21,490 nt of DNA from Acidocella sp. 35-58-6 (GCA_002281005.1 NCFD01000002.1:1-21490), one strand, 5' to 3'; shown: positions 6,616 through 15,463, numbered from the stretch's first letter. Numbers and translations: made by a program. Notes: a model not told the origin generated them from the sequence alone.

Positions 6616-7845
6616 ATGACCGCAGCAGCCGCAGACGTAGCAGCGCCCCAGACGACGCAAGGCGGCTCAGCCCTTGAAGTCCTGTGCATCTTTCTCAAGC
6701 TTGGGCTGACCTGCTTCGGTGGCCCGGTCGCCCATATCGGCTACTTTCGCGACGAATTCGTGGTCCGCCGCAAATGGCTCGACGAGCACGCCTATACCGA
6801 CCTCGTCGGGCTTTGCCAGTTCCTGCCGGGTCCAGCCAGCAGCCAGGTCGGGTTCTCGATCGGGTTGATGCGCGCCGGCTTCCCCGGTGCGCTGGCGGCC
6901 TGGGCCGGCTTCACGCTTCCGTCCGCCATCATGCTTGTGCTGTTCGCCTTCAGTGCGGACCTGCTCACCGGACCGGCCGGCATGGGCCTGCTGCATGGCT
7001 TGAAGCTCGTCGCCGTCGCCATTGTGGCGCATGCGGTTTGGGGAATGGCACGCACGCTCTGCCCGGACCGCGCGAGGGCCAGCATCGCCGTGGCAGCCGC
7101 GCTGATCATTCTTTTCAGCAGCGTGTCACTGGCTCAAGTCGGGGTGATCGTGCTCGGCGGCGTGGCCGGCCTATGGCTCTGCCGCGATGTGCCGGCCGGC
7201 CCCTCTGGCCACATCGCCATCCAGATGCCCCGCGCCGCTGGCCTCGCAGCCCTGGCCGCGTTCTTCGCGCTCCTTCTGGGCCTGCCAATGCTACGCGGAG
7301 TGACCGGCTCCTCCGCCGTCGCGCTCTTTGATGCATTCTACCGCTCAGGCGCACTGGTGTTCGGCGGCGGCCATGTGGTGCTTCCCTTGCTGCGCAACGC
7401 CTTCGTGGCGCCCGGCTGGGTCCACGACGGCACATTCCTCGCCGGCTACGGTGCCGCGCAGGCTGTTCCCGGCCCGCTGTTCACCTTCGCTGCCTACCTC
7501 GGTGCGGTGGTCAGCCCCTCTCCACACGGCATCGCGGGTGCCGTGCTCGGGTTGGTTGGCATCTTCCTGCCCGGCATGTTGATCCTGATCGGCGTGCTAC
7601 CCTTCTGGGACGGGTTCCGCAAACGCACCGGCACCCAAGCGGTCATGCGCGGGGTCAACGCAGCGGTTGTCGGACTGCTGGGAGCAGCGCTCTACGATCC
7701 GGTGTGGACCAGCTCCGTGAAGACGCCGGGGGATTTCGGGGTCGCGCTTGTGGGATTCGTACTGTTGACCGCGTGGAAAGCGCCGCCGCTGCTAGTCGTG
7801 GCGGTGAGTGCGGCGGGTGGTGTGGCACTGGCGCTGATTGGATGA
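6616..7845 (+). CDS. chrA: CHR-family chromate transporter ChrA
   Basis: In this 409-residue protein two homologous CHR halves are fused, the full-length form that confers chromate resistance by efflux across the inner membrane. Half one carries LTCFGGPVAHIGYFR (31-45) and QFLPGP (68-73). Half two repeats these as LVFGGGHVVLPLLR (247-260) and AQAVPGPLF (281-289). Hydrophobic segments run through both halves. The start follows a weak GAGAG with 8 intervening bases. No chrB regulator or chrC is next to it, although chrBA pairs are common. It is separated from the MFS gene by 152 bp, so it may have its own promoter, though none stands out. CHR proteins also include a few sulfate-related members; chromate is the better call. 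Confidence 0.92.
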   Translation: MTAAAADVAAPQTTQGGSALEVLCIFLKLGLTCFGGPVAHIGYFRDEFVVRRKWLDEHAYTDLVGLCQFLPGPASSQVGFSIGLMRAGFPGALAAWAGFTLPSAIMLVLFAFSADLLTGPAGMGLLHGLKLVAVAIVAHAVWGMARTLCPDRARASIAVAAALIILFSSVSLAQVGVIVLGGVAGLWLCRDVPAGPSGHIAIQMPRAAGLAALAAFFALLLGLPMLRGVTGSSAVALFDAFYRSGALVFGGGHVVLPLLRNAFVAPGWVHDGTFLAGYGAAQAVPGPLFTFAAYLGAVVSPSPHGIAGAVLGLVGIFLPGMLILIGVLPFWDGFRKRTGTQAVMRGVNAAVVGLLGAALYDPVWTSSVKTPGDFGVALVGFVLLTAWKAPPLLVVAVSAAGGVALALIG

Positions 7846-7900
7846 CCACGACAGTCTTGCTCTACATCGCGGTCCCGGCCGCCGCCCAGCTTTGACGCCC

Positions 7901-7929
7901 CGCGCGCTGACCCGCGGCGGCCAGGCGCG
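7901..7929. terminator. GC-rich imperfect hairpin between chrA and the two-component genes
   Basis: GCGCGC (7901-7906) pairs with GCGCGC (7924-7929), and the inner bases TG/CA and CC/GG extend the stem with one bulge and one mismatch around a CGCGGC loop. There is no T-tract. It may slow or stop transcription leaving chrA, or be chance in GC-rich sequence. Confidence 0.25.
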
Positions 7930-7995
7930 CAGCACCGCTTCCAGTCCACATTGGAGGTGGTATGCTCGCCGAAATATGCTTTCGCAGAACGGATC

Positions 7996-8667
7996 ATGCA
8001 GCTTCTACTGGCCGAGGATGAGCAGAAGACGGTTGAGTATCTCACCAAGGGATTGCGTGAGGATGGTCATGCCGTGGACGCGGTGGGCGACGGCGCGGAT
8101 GCGCTGGCGCTGGCGCTACGCAATGAGTTCGACGCCATCATCCTGGACGTGATGCTGCCCGGCCTGGATGGCTGGGAAGTGCTCAAGCGCCTGCGCGCCG
8201 CGGGGCGGGCCACGCCGGTGCTGTTTCTCACCGCGCGGGACCATGTGGAAGACCGGGTGCGCGGCTTCGATCTCGGCGCCAATGACTATCTGATCAAGCC
8301 CTTCGCCTTCGCGGAGCTTCTGGCCCGGTTGCGCAACCTGGCGCGCCTACCCAAGGCCATGCCGGAGAGCAGCCTCCTGGCGGTGGGTGATCTGGAGATC
8401 GACACACTACGCCACCGTGTCTGCCGCGCCGGACAAGCCCTACAGCTTACCTCGAAGGAATATGCGCTGCTGCTCCTGCTGGCGCGCAACAAGGGGCGGG
8501 TCATGTCCCGTACTGTCATCGCGGAAGCGATCTGGGGCATGTTCCACGACCAGCAATCCAACACCGTCGATGCGCTGGTGCGCCGCCTGCGCGCCAAGTT
8601 GGATATGCCGTTTGAGAGCGCCCTGCTGCATGCGATCCGCGGCACAGGCTACGTGCTGGACGCATGA
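7996..8667 (+). CDS. OmpR-type response regulator, heavy-metal (CusR/CopR/CzcR) type
   Basis: The protein has 223 residues. The receiver domain (1-115) has the acidic pair E7/D8, phospho-acceptor D51 in ILDVMLPGLDG, T79 and K101. The winged-helix effector domain (about 125-220) shows LTSKEYALLLLLARNKGRVMSR and the terminal RGTGYVLDA. ATG 7996 is preferred over the upstream GTG 7951 because MQLLLAEDE is the usual start of the receiver fold, although the Shine-Dalgarno is poor. The stop overlaps the ATG of the kinase. It probably activates the efflux operon through the CusR-like box at 10079-10100. No similar box was found upstream of its own gene. Confidence 0.92.
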   Translation: MQLLLAEDEQKTVEYLTKGLREDGHAVDAVGDGADALALALRNEFDAIILDVMLPGLDGWEVLKRLRAAGRATPVLFLTARDHVEDRVRGFDLGANDYLIKPFAFAELLARLRNLARLPKAMPESSLLAVGDLEIDTLRHRVCRAGQALQLTSKEYALLLLLARNKGRVMSRTVIAEAIWGMFHDQQSNTVDALVRRLRAKLDMPFESALLHAIRGTGYVLDA

Positions 8668-10079
8668 AGCGGTTCTCTCTGCGTCCAGCTTCCATCAGCG
8701 GGCGCTTGGCACTGCTCTACACGCTGGGCGCTCTGCTGGCGGTGGGGCTGTTCGCCGTGCTGGCCAATTGGAAGCTGGAAGCGAACTTTGCCGCCGAGCA
8801 CCGGGATTTTTTGCAGGCCAAGGCGGCGGAGCTGCAGGATGATTTGGATGACGGCGATGGCTCGCCGGATGCACTGATCAAGGAGATTCTGCAAGAAACC
8901 GACGGTACCAGGCTGCGCGAATATGACGCGCGGGTGCTGGTGGCCGGGCGGAACGTAGGCGAAACGCCGAGCATGAGCGTGGTTTTGCCGGCCGCCCTGT
9001 TCCCCCCTGCTGGGCACGCGGATGGCTGGTCCTTCACCCCCTATCAGACCGACGGCAGGTCCTGGCTGCTCACCAGCCTGCCCTTGCAGGGCGCCCAAGG
9101 GCCAAGGGATGTGGTTCTGCAAATCGGGCTGGACATTACGCGGGACAAGGCGCTGCTGACGGATTTTCACCGGGCTTTGGCGGTATTCTTCCTACTGATG
9201 GTCCCCTTGCTGCTAGGCGCCGGACGGCTGGCCGCCGCCCACGCGCTGGCACCGGTGGCACGTATTGCCAAGGTGGCGCAGAGCATCACGCCGGCCCAGC
9301 TTTCCCGCCGCATTCCGCTGGTGCCCCCCTGGCCACGCGAGTTGACCGGGCTGGTGCAGGTCTTCAATCAGATGCTGGAAAATTTAGAATCCAACTTCGC
9401 CCGGCTCTCGCGCTTCTCGGCGGACATCGCGCACGAGTTGCGCACGCCACTCTCCAACCTCAATGGCAGCCTGGAAGTCTGCCTCACCCGCTCGCGCAGC
9501 AGCGAGGAGTACCGCGACGCCATGGCCTCCGCGCTAGAGGATGGCCGGCGCCTGACCGGGCTGATCGAGAATCTGCTCTTCCTGGCGCGGGTGGAGAATC
9601 CCAGCCACGCGCTCCGCCAGGAGCGTTTCGAGGTCAGCGAACTCTGCGCCTGGGTCATCACGCAATATGAGGCCCAGGCGCAAGCCAAGGAGTTACGCAT
9701 CCGCACCGAAGGCACGGCCACGCTTTATGCCGACGCGCTACTTTTCCGGCAGGCGGTGGGGAATATCCTGGCCAATGCTGTACGCCACGCGCCGCCCGGC
9801 TCGGACATCACGCTGCGCATTTCTGGTGCTCCCGCTAATGGCGTGGATATTGAGATCGTCGACCAGGGACCGGGCATCGCGACCGAGCATCTGCCCCGGC
9901 TGTTCGACCGTTTCTACCAGACCGACCCGGCGCGCGGCCACAAGGCGGCACAGGGTTCGGGGCTGGGGCTGTCGATCGTGCGCTCGATCATGGAGCTGCA
10001 TGGCGGGCAGGCAGTGATTGAGAGCGCGCGCGGCCAGGGTACGTGCGTACGGCTGCATTTTCCGCCTCTGGAGGCTTGA
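8664..10079 (+). CDS. Heavy-metal-type sensor histidine kinase
   Basis: This 471-residue protein has two membrane segments at about 14-36 and 168-192 flanking a periplasmic sensor region of some 130 residues. A HAMP-like linker follows (193-245), then the H box SADIAHELRTPLSNLNG (H257), N box NILANAVRHAPP (N371), G1 box DQGPGI (400-405), F box RLFDRFYQ and G2 box GSGLGLSI (431-438). All catalytic motifs are intact. It overlaps the response regulator by ATGA, so the two are made together. Architecture matches CusS/CopS/CzcS kinases that sense periplasmic metal. The periplasmic part has few His and no Met clusters, so the ligand is not obvious. Confidence 0.92.
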   Translation: MKRFSLRPASISGRLALLYTLGALLAVGLFAVLANWKLEANFAAEHRDFLQAKAAELQDDLDDGDGSPDALIKEILQETDGTRLREYDARVLVAGRNVGETPSMSVVLPAALFPPAGHADGWSFTPYQTDGRSWLLTSLPLQGAQGPRDVVLQIGLDITRDKALLTDFHRALAVFFLLMVPLLLGAGRLAAAHALAPVARIAKVAQSITPAQLSRRIPLVPPWPRELTGLVQVFNQMLENLESNFARLSRFSADIAHELRTPLSNLNGSLEVCLTRSRSSEEYRDAMASALEDGRRLTGLIENLLFLARVENPSHALRQERFEVSELCAWVITQYEAQAQAKELRIRTEGTATLYADALLFRQAVGNILANAVRHAPPGSDITLRISGAPANGVDIEIVDQGPGIATEHLPRLFDRFYQTDPARGHKAAQGSGLGLSIVRSIMELHGGQAVIESARGQGTCVRLHFPPLEA

Positions 10080-10100
10080 AAATGATAAAATTGTCATCGA
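10079..10100. promoter_or_regulatory. CusR/CopR-type box upstream of the efflux operon
   Basis: AAAATGATAA (10079-10088), AA, then TTGTCATCGA (10091-10100) matches the E. coli CusR consensus AAAATGACAA-N2-TTGTCATTTT at all inner positions but one (T for C at 10085) and in the left flank; the last three bases differ. It begins in the stop codon of the kinase gene and lies 42 bp before the start of the membrane fusion gene. A weak TACACA at 10131-10136 could be the -10, which would make that mRNA nearly leaderless. Confidence 0.65.
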
Positions 10101-10142
10101 TTTAGCGCCGTTCTGCCCGGCAGCCGCGCCTACACAGGCTAG

Positions 10143-11123
10143 ATGCTTCGCCGTTTAACAAACGCTCAACCTCCCATCTGGCTCATGCTGACCGCCCTGG
10201 CCCTCACCGCACAGGCCCCAACCGGCTGGGTGACGGTGCAAGCCACGCAACAGGCGCCCGTTCTCTCCGGTTTCGCCAGCGTGGAGCCGGGAACAGCCAT
10301 CACGATAACCGCCCTGCAAGCAGGGGTGCTCACCAATTTCTCCGCCGTGCCGGGCGAACATGTGCAGTCGGGCCAAACCATCGGTCTGCTAAGCGGCCCA
10401 CAGATCGCGGCTGCCCTCGCCACGGCGCAGGGCGCCAGCCGCGCCGCTAATGCGGCCCTGACGGCGGAGCAGGGCAAATTCGCGGATCATCTTTCCACCC
10501 AAGCAGCGGTGGCGCAGGCAGAAGCGGTGGCGGAAGCCGCGCGAGCCAATCTCGCAGCACTGCGGGCGGCGTCCAGCCTGCAAAGCCCGGTGGCAGGGCA
10601 GGTGCAGAGCCTCGCCGTCGGGCCGGGCGCGACATTGCAGCCGGGCCAGGCGGTTGCGGTGGTGCAGCCAGCCTCCGGCGCCTGGGTGAAGGCGGTGCTC
10701 TATGGCCCACAGGCAGCGCAACTTACCCCCGGTACGGCGGCACGCTTCATGCCCGCCAATGGAGAGTCCGCTGAATCCGTCACGCTGCGCGGTGTGCTCA
10801 ACACCCAGGCCGATGGCGGGCTGGTTCTGGCCTTTTCCGGCGCAAGCCTGCAACCCGGTGAGGCGGGCACACTCATCCTGCCACTGCCGCCACGCCAAGT
10901 TCTGCTGGTGCCCAGCGAGGCCCTGGTGCTGGATGACGGGCAATGGTGGGTGATGCTGCATGATGCCAAGGGCGACCACGCCGTGCAGGTGGTGCCGGGT
11001 GAGGCGGAGGCCGCGCAAACGCCGATCCTTTCCGGCCTTACCGCCAGGGATCAGGTGATCGTGCAGGATGCGGCCCTGCTCTACCATCGCGGCATCGCCG
11101 CCCAATACCAGCCGCCGGACTAA
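10143..11123 (+). CDS. RND membrane fusion protein (HlyD-type adaptor)
   Basis: The 326-residue protein has an N-terminal signal or anchor segment (10-24) and a lipoyl half-motif ALQAGVLTNFSAVPGEHVQSG. A short Ala-rich coiled-coil hairpin follows (about 85-140), then the second lipoyl half SPVAGQVQSLAVGPGATLQPGQ and beta-barrel and membrane-proximal parts ending at a Pro-rich C-terminus. It is shorter than many adaptors (often 350-450 residues) and lacks the Met/His-rich extensions of CusB-type proteins. It bridges the pump and outer-membrane channel in the periplasm. It begins 63 bp after the kinase gene, just downstream of the CusR-like box, and ends 3 bp before the pump gene. There is no clear Shine-Dalgarno before ATG 10143. 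Confidence 0.9.
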   Translation: MLRRLTNAQPPIWLMLTALALTAQAPTGWVTVQATQQAPVLSGFASVEPGTAITITALQAGVLTNFSAVPGEHVQSGQTIGLLSGPQIAAALATAQGASRAANAALTAEQGKFADHLSTQAAVAQAEAVAEAARANLAALRAASSLQSPVAGQVQSLAVGPGATLQPGQAVAVVQPASGAWVKAVLYGPQAAQLTPGTAARFMPANGESAESVTLRGVLNTQADGGLVLAFSGASLQPGEAGTLILPLPPRQVLLVPSEALVLDDGQWWVMLHDAKGDHAVQVVPGEAEAAQTPILSGLTARDQVIVQDAALLYHRGIAAQYQPPD

Positions 11124-11126
11124 GCC

Positions 11127-14100
11127 ATGCCAGAGGCTGTTCTCCGCCTGCTCAGCCGCCCGGCTTTGTGGCTGATGATCTACGCCGCACTGCTCGGCTA
11201 CGGTCTGTTCGCCCTGTTCAATATCCCGGAAGAGGTGCTGCCGGCCTTCAACTATCCAGAAGTGAGTGTGACCGTGCATCTGCCCGGCACCACCGCCACG
11301 GATATGGAGGCGATGGTGGCCACGCCGCTGGAGGGCGTGCTGCTGGGGCTGCCAGGTGTCGCCAATGTCCGCAGCACCATCAGTGACGGGCTGGTCGAAA
11401 CCGATCTGCGTTTCGCCGCCGGCACCAATGCCGAGGCAGACCTCCAGGCGGTGAACGGCGCCATCGAGCGCGCCCTCACCACCCTGCCGCCCGGTGTGCA
11501 GCCTTTCACCCAGATCATGGGCAACGCCATCAATGAGGTGGCGGATTACGCGGTTCGCTTCGCCCCCGGCACGCCGCCGGCGGAAGTGGCGCGGGCCGTC
11601 GCCATGCAGCTGGTGCCGGCTCTGCGCGCCGTGCCCGGCGTGCAGCTTGTTGACACCGCGGGGCTGGGGGACGAGGCGCTTTGGGTGCAGCCCAACCTCA
11701 CCACCATGGAACAGGCGGGGATGCCGGTGCAGGCACTGCAACAGGCCCTGGCCGGGCAGGCCATGCTCGTCCCAGGCGGCTATCTCAGCCTCGGCCATGC
11801 CGATGCACTGATTACCTTCGGCAACGCCCCCAGTGCCGCCGCGCTGGCGCAAGTGCCTGTGATGGGGCCGTACGGACCAATCCCGCTGGGGGCACTGGCG
11901 CGCATTGTGCACGGCACCGCGCCGGTGCATCAGCGCGAGTTGCTGGATGGCCAGCCCGCCATCGCGCTCACCATCTTCAAGCAGCAGGGGGCCTCCACCC
12001 TGCCCGTGACCAGGGCACTGGCCGAAGCCATCATATCCGTGCCTCTGCCGCCGGGTGTGTCCGTAGTGCCAATCTACAGCCAGGGCCATCTCGTGGGCGC
12101 GGTCAGCGATGATCTGCGCCGCAACCTCGTCATTGGCGGGATACTGGCCATTGCCGGGCTGCTGGCGGCGCTGGGGGTAAGCAGCGGCGCCTGGCTGCTC
12201 GCCCTTTCCATCCCGGCCTCGTTGCTGCTGGGCATCGCCGGGCTCTATGCCACCGGGCAGAGCCTCAACCTGCTCACCTTCGGCGCCATTATCGTCGCAC
12301 TGGGGCTGGTGGCGGATGATTCGATCATCGTCCTGGAAAGCATTTTTCATCGCTGGGAGGCGGGCGATGACACCTGGCCCGGTATCTGGCGCGGTGTTCA
12401 GGAAATCATGGCGCCCGACATCATCGGTACACTCACCACCGTGCTGGTCTTCGTGCCGCTGCTGTTCACCGGCGGGCTGGCCGGGCTGTTCTGCGTGCCC
12501 TTTGCACTGGGCATGATCTTCTCGCTCGGCGCCTCTCTGCTGGTCTCGCTTACGCTGATCCCGCTGGGCCTCGGGTTGCTGCCACGCCATGCCGTACGCC
12601 CGCCGCCCGCGGCCAGCACGCTGCTCACCCGGCTAATGGGCTGGAACCGCCGGTTGTTCCGCCTCGCTTTGACCTATCCCAAACGCGCCGTGCTGGGCTG
12701 CGTGGCGCTGCTGCTGCTCAGCCTGGGGGCGATGAGTCTCGTCTCGGTGAATGTGCTGCCCTTGCCGAATGAGGGCGCGCTACTGGAATCCTTCACCCTG
12801 GCTCCAGGTACCTCGCTGGCGGACACGGATGCGCTGATGCGCCGCCTTTCCGTCCGGCTGGCGAAGGACCCCGCCGTGGAACATGTGCTGGCGCGCATCG
12901 GCTCCGCCGCCGATTCCACCTATACCGAGCCCGCCTATGCCGGGGAGATCACCATCCGCCTCAAGCCGGGTGCGGGCGGCGCCAGTCTGGATGTAATCGC
13001 CGCCCGGGTGCAGGCCGAAACGCAATTCCCCTCGCTGCAAACCGGCATCGACACACCGACCATCGAGCGGCTGGGCGAGAGTTTGAACGGCCTGCCGCAG
13101 CCCTTTGCGCTGGACCTGTTCGGCGACGATCTCAGCCAGATGTCCGCCAGCGCCCAGATGATCGCGCAGCGCCTGAGCCGCGCGCCGGGGTTGAGCGACC
13201 TGTTTAACAACCAAGGCTACCCGGAGACGCAGATCCGCATCACCCCGCGCCCGGCGGCGCTGGCAGCGGCCGGGATGACGCCCGCGGAACTGAGCGGGCA
13301 GGTTTCCGCCTTGCTGGCCGGGCAGATCGTAGCGGAATTGCCAAATGGCGCGGCGCCGCTGCCATTGTATGTGCGCCTGCCGGACCCGCATCTGCTCTCG
13401 CTGGACGAACTTACCGCCCTCCCGGTGGGGCCAAGCGGCGCCACGCCCCTGGGCGCGCTGGCCGACGTGTCGATCACCGCCAGCCCCAACCAGTTCATGC
13501 ATATTGATGGCGCCCGCGCGCTGGAGATTCTGGCCACCCCTACCACCGCGCCTAATCTTGCCGTTACCGAGGCCAAGCGCGCTTTGGCCGGGCTGCACCT
13601 GCCGCCAGATGAGCGGATCGTCTTTGGCGGGCTCTACCCAATGCTGGAGCGCGCCGCTCTGGGGTTGGGCATCGCCGCGATCGCCGCCATCGCGTCCCTG
13701 GCCTGGGTGCTGTTCCTGCGCTTCTCCGGCCATCGCGTGCCGCTGCTGTTGCTGGCACAGATTCCTCTCGCCATGACCGGCGGCGGGCTGGCGCTGGCGG
13801 TAAGCGGGCTCGGGCTGAACGGCATCGGGCTGATCGGCTTCCTGGCGCTGGCCGGGGTAAGCCTGAACCACGGCGTGGTGCTGCTGGACCGCGCCCGGCG
13901 CAACGAGGCAGAGGGCATGAGCCCGGAAGCCGCAATCGACGAGGCGCTGAATGTGCGCTTCCGCCCCATCTTCCTCACCACCGCCGTGGCGATACTGGGC
14001 ATGTTGCCCACCGCGCTTGGCTTTGGCACCGGTGCCGCGCCGGAACAGGGGCTGGCAGTGGTGATCGGTGGCGGCATTCTCTGGAGCGCGCTGCTCTGCA

Positions 14101-14165
14101 CCAACCTGCTGCCCGCGCTCTATCTGGCCGGTCGCGGCGGGCAGAAGCGGGAGGGGCAGCCATGA
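11127..14165 (+). CDS. RND efflux pump, inner-membrane subunit (HME-like)
   Basis: A 1012-residue proton-driven efflux pump with twelve expected TM helices and two large periplasmic loops. TM4 carries ALGLVADDSIIVLES (D397, D398, E404), the proton relay. TM10 has LAGVSLNHGVVLLDR. The periplasmic parts resemble CzcA/CusA: TPLEGVLLGLPGVANVRS near 66-83, LPPGVQP near 120-126, LPNEGALLESFTLAPGTSL near 546-564, and ITIRLKP near 608-614. The adjacent pair D397-D398 is more like drug-efflux (HAE) pumps than the single Asp of metal pumps. It overlaps the outer-membrane gene by ATGA. Metal efflux is likely from context and regulation; the exact metal cannot be read from sequence, and Met residues equivalent to the CusA copper triad are not evident. 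Confidence 0.92.
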   Translation: MPEAVLRLLSRPALWLMIYAALLGYGLFALFNIPEEVLPAFNYPEVSVTVHLPGTTATDMEAMVATPLEGVLLGLPGVANVRSTISDGLVETDLRFAAGTNAEADLQAVNGAIERALTTLPPGVQPFTQIMGNAINEVADYAVRFAPGTPPAEVARAVAMQLVPALRAVPGVQLVDTAGLGDEALWVQPNLTTMEQAGMPVQALQQALAGQAMLVPGGYLSLGHADALITFGNAPSAAALAQVPVMGPYGPIPLGALARIVHGTAPVHQRELLDGQPAIALTIFKQQGASTLPVTRALAEAIISVPLPPGVSVVPIYSQGHLVGAVSDDLRRNLVIGGILAIAGLLAALGVSSGAWLLALSIPASLLLGIAGLYATGQSLNLLTFGAIIVALGLVADDSIIVLESIFHRWEAGDDTWPGIWRGVQEIMAPDIIGTLTTVLVFVPLLFTGGLAGLFCVPFALGMIFSLGASLLVSLTLIPLGLGLLPRHAVRPPPAASTLLTRLMGWNRRLFRLALTYPKRAVLGCVALLLLSLGAMSLVSVNVLPLPNEGALLESFTLAPGTSLADTDALMRRLSVRLAKDPAVEHVLARIGSAADSTYTEPAYAGEITIRLKPGAGGASLDVIAARVQAETQFPSLQTGIDTPTIERLGESLNGLPQPFALDLFGDDLSQMSASAQMIAQRLSRAPGLSDLFNNQGYPETQIRITPRPAALAAAGMTPAELSGQVSALLAGQIVAELPNGAAPLPLYVRLPDPHLLSLDELTALPVGPSGATPLGALADVSITASPNQFMHIDGARALEILATPTTAPNLAVTEAKRALAGLHLPPDERIVFGGLYPMLERAALGLGIAAIAAIASLAWVLFLRFSGHRVPLLLLAQIPLAMTGGGLALAVSGLGLNGIGLIGFLALAGVSLNHGVVLLDRARRNEAEGMSPEAAIDEALNVRFRPIFLTTAVAILGMLPTALGFGTGAAPEQGLAVVIGGGILWSALLCTNLLPALYLAGRGGQKREGQP

Positions 14166-15433
14166 GGTGTACCCTTGTGTTAGCCATAGTCGGTCTCTCC
14201 GGCTGCGTCGCCTATCATCCCGCCCCATTGCCGGACACCGCACCCGTGGCCGCGCCTCTGCCCACTGCCCAGCCTTTAACGCTGATGCAGGCTGCCACGC
14301 TCGCCGTGCAACGAGACCCGGACCTGGTGGCGGCGCGGGCGCAAAGCGGACTTGCCCAGGCAGAGCTGTTGGCCGCCGGAACACCGCCCGATCCCTCCCT
14401 TTCCATCGGTTTTGAGGCACTTCTGGGCGGCCCGGCGTCGATGTCCTCCATCGCGGGTAGCCTGGTCGAAGATGTTTCGCCCCTCATCACGCACTCAGCC
14501 AATACAGGCGCCGCCAAGGCGCATCTGCTGCAGGTGAATGCGGGCATTCTTTGGCAGGAATGGCAGGTGGCGGCGCGGGCGGAGCAGCTTGGCGTGGTGC
14601 TGACCGGTGATGCCGCCCAGCTTTCCAGCCTGCAAGCCGATGAACCGGCGCTGATGGCACTGGACCAGGAGGTGCAGGCGCAGATGGCGGCGGGCAATCT
14701 CACCGAGCAGGATGCCTCCACTACGCAAACCGCCCTGGCCAACCTGCGCGCCGTACTGGATACTGGGGAGCAGGCACAAGCCCAGGACCAAGCCCAACTG
14801 GATGCGCTGCTGGCCTTGCCGCCCGGCACACCGGTGGCACTGGCGCCACCGGATGTGGCAGCGATCCCCGCAGCGCAGGCGAACCAGGCCCTCACCACCT
14901 TGCCCCTGCGCCGGCCGGACCTGCTGGCCCTGCGCCACGGCTATACGGAGGCTGACGAAAAGCTCCGCGCCGCAATCCGCGGCCAGTTCCTTCCCATCAG
15001 CCTCGGCGCCCAGGGCGGGCGGGACACGTCAGGCGTGGTCAGCGCCGGGCCGCTGGTCACGCTGTCCTTGCCTTTGTTCAACCGCAACCAACCTGCCATT
15101 CAGACTGCAATGGCCACACGCGCCGCCCTGCACGCGCAATATGAAGCCAGCCTGGCGGGTGCCCAGAACGGCGTCGAAGCTTTGCAGCTGAACATTACGC
15201 TATTGCAGCACCAATCCGTCCAGGCCGATCGGGTTGCAGCGCAGGCCGCCGCCATCGCCGCCGATGCGCGCCACAGCTTCGCGGCTGGCGAAATTGATGC
15301 AAGAGCGGAGGCCGATCTCATCTTCGCCGCGGGAGAACGGCAGCGCGAAGCGGTTCAGTTGCGGACCCAGTTGCAAACAGCGGAACTCTCCCTGGCCGCG
15401 CTGCTAGGTTTTGGCCTGCCTTTTCGGGAATGA
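14162..15433 (+). CDS. Outer-membrane efflux lipoprotein (TolC/OEP family)
   Basis: This 423-residue protein begins with a lipoprotein signal ending in LSGC (C15), so it is probably anchored to the outer membrane by a lipid. Two Ala/Gln-rich helical repeats follow, as in OEP family channels. The first half starts with LTLMQAATLAVQRDPDLVAARAQ (39-61), the second near LRRPDLLALRHGYTEAD (249-265), and each ends in long coiled-coil helices. It completes the tripartite pump as the exit channel. The start overlaps the TGA of the pump gene. Length is typical. The C-terminus (LLGFGLPFRE) is short. Confidence 0.9.
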   Translation: MRCTLVLAIVGLSGCVAYHPAPLPDTAPVAAPLPTAQPLTLMQAATLAVQRDPDLVAARAQSGLAQAELLAAGTPPDPSLSIGFEALLGGPASMSSIAGSLVEDVSPLITHSANTGAAKAHLLQVNAGILWQEWQVAARAEQLGVVLTGDAAQLSSLQADEPALMALDQEVQAQMAAGNLTEQDASTTQTALANLRAVLDTGEQAQAQDQAQLDALLALPPGTPVALAPPDVAAIPAAQANQALTTLPLRRPDLLALRHGYTEADEKLRAAIRGQFLPISLGAQGGRDTSGVVSAGPLVTLSLPLFNRNQPAIQTAMATRAALHAQYEASLAGAQNGVEALQLNITLLQHQSVQADRVAAQAAAIAADARHSFAAGEIDARAEADLIFAAGERQREAVQLRTQLQTAELSLAALLGFGLPFRE

Positions 15434-15445
15434 TCTCTTGCTTTC

Positions 15446-15463
15446 GAGGCGGCGGACTGCCTC
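15446..15463 (+). terminator. Weak hairpin after the efflux operon
   Basis: GAGGCGG (15446-15452) and CTGCCTC (15457-15463) can pair, one wobble included, around a CGGA loop, 13 bases past the stop of the outer-membrane gene. There is no T-run, so if it ends transcription it is probably weak or Rho-assisted. Confidence 0.25.

Noticed and set aside
6530..6619. A 29-residue ORF ending in an ATGA overlap with chrA, possible leader peptide
   Set aside because: No Shine-Dalgarno, no recognisable peptide, and short ORFs with such overlaps arise by chance in GC-rich sequence.
10389..12590. A 733-residue open frame on the minus strand
   Set aside because: It is antisense to the fusion protein and RND pump genes, is Gln/His/Arg-rich low-complexity translation, and shows no domain; it is a shadow of the high-GC codon pattern.
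12780..14420. A 546-residue open frame on the minus strand
   Set aside because: Antisense shadow of the RND pump and outer-membrane lipoprotein genes, with no plausible motif.
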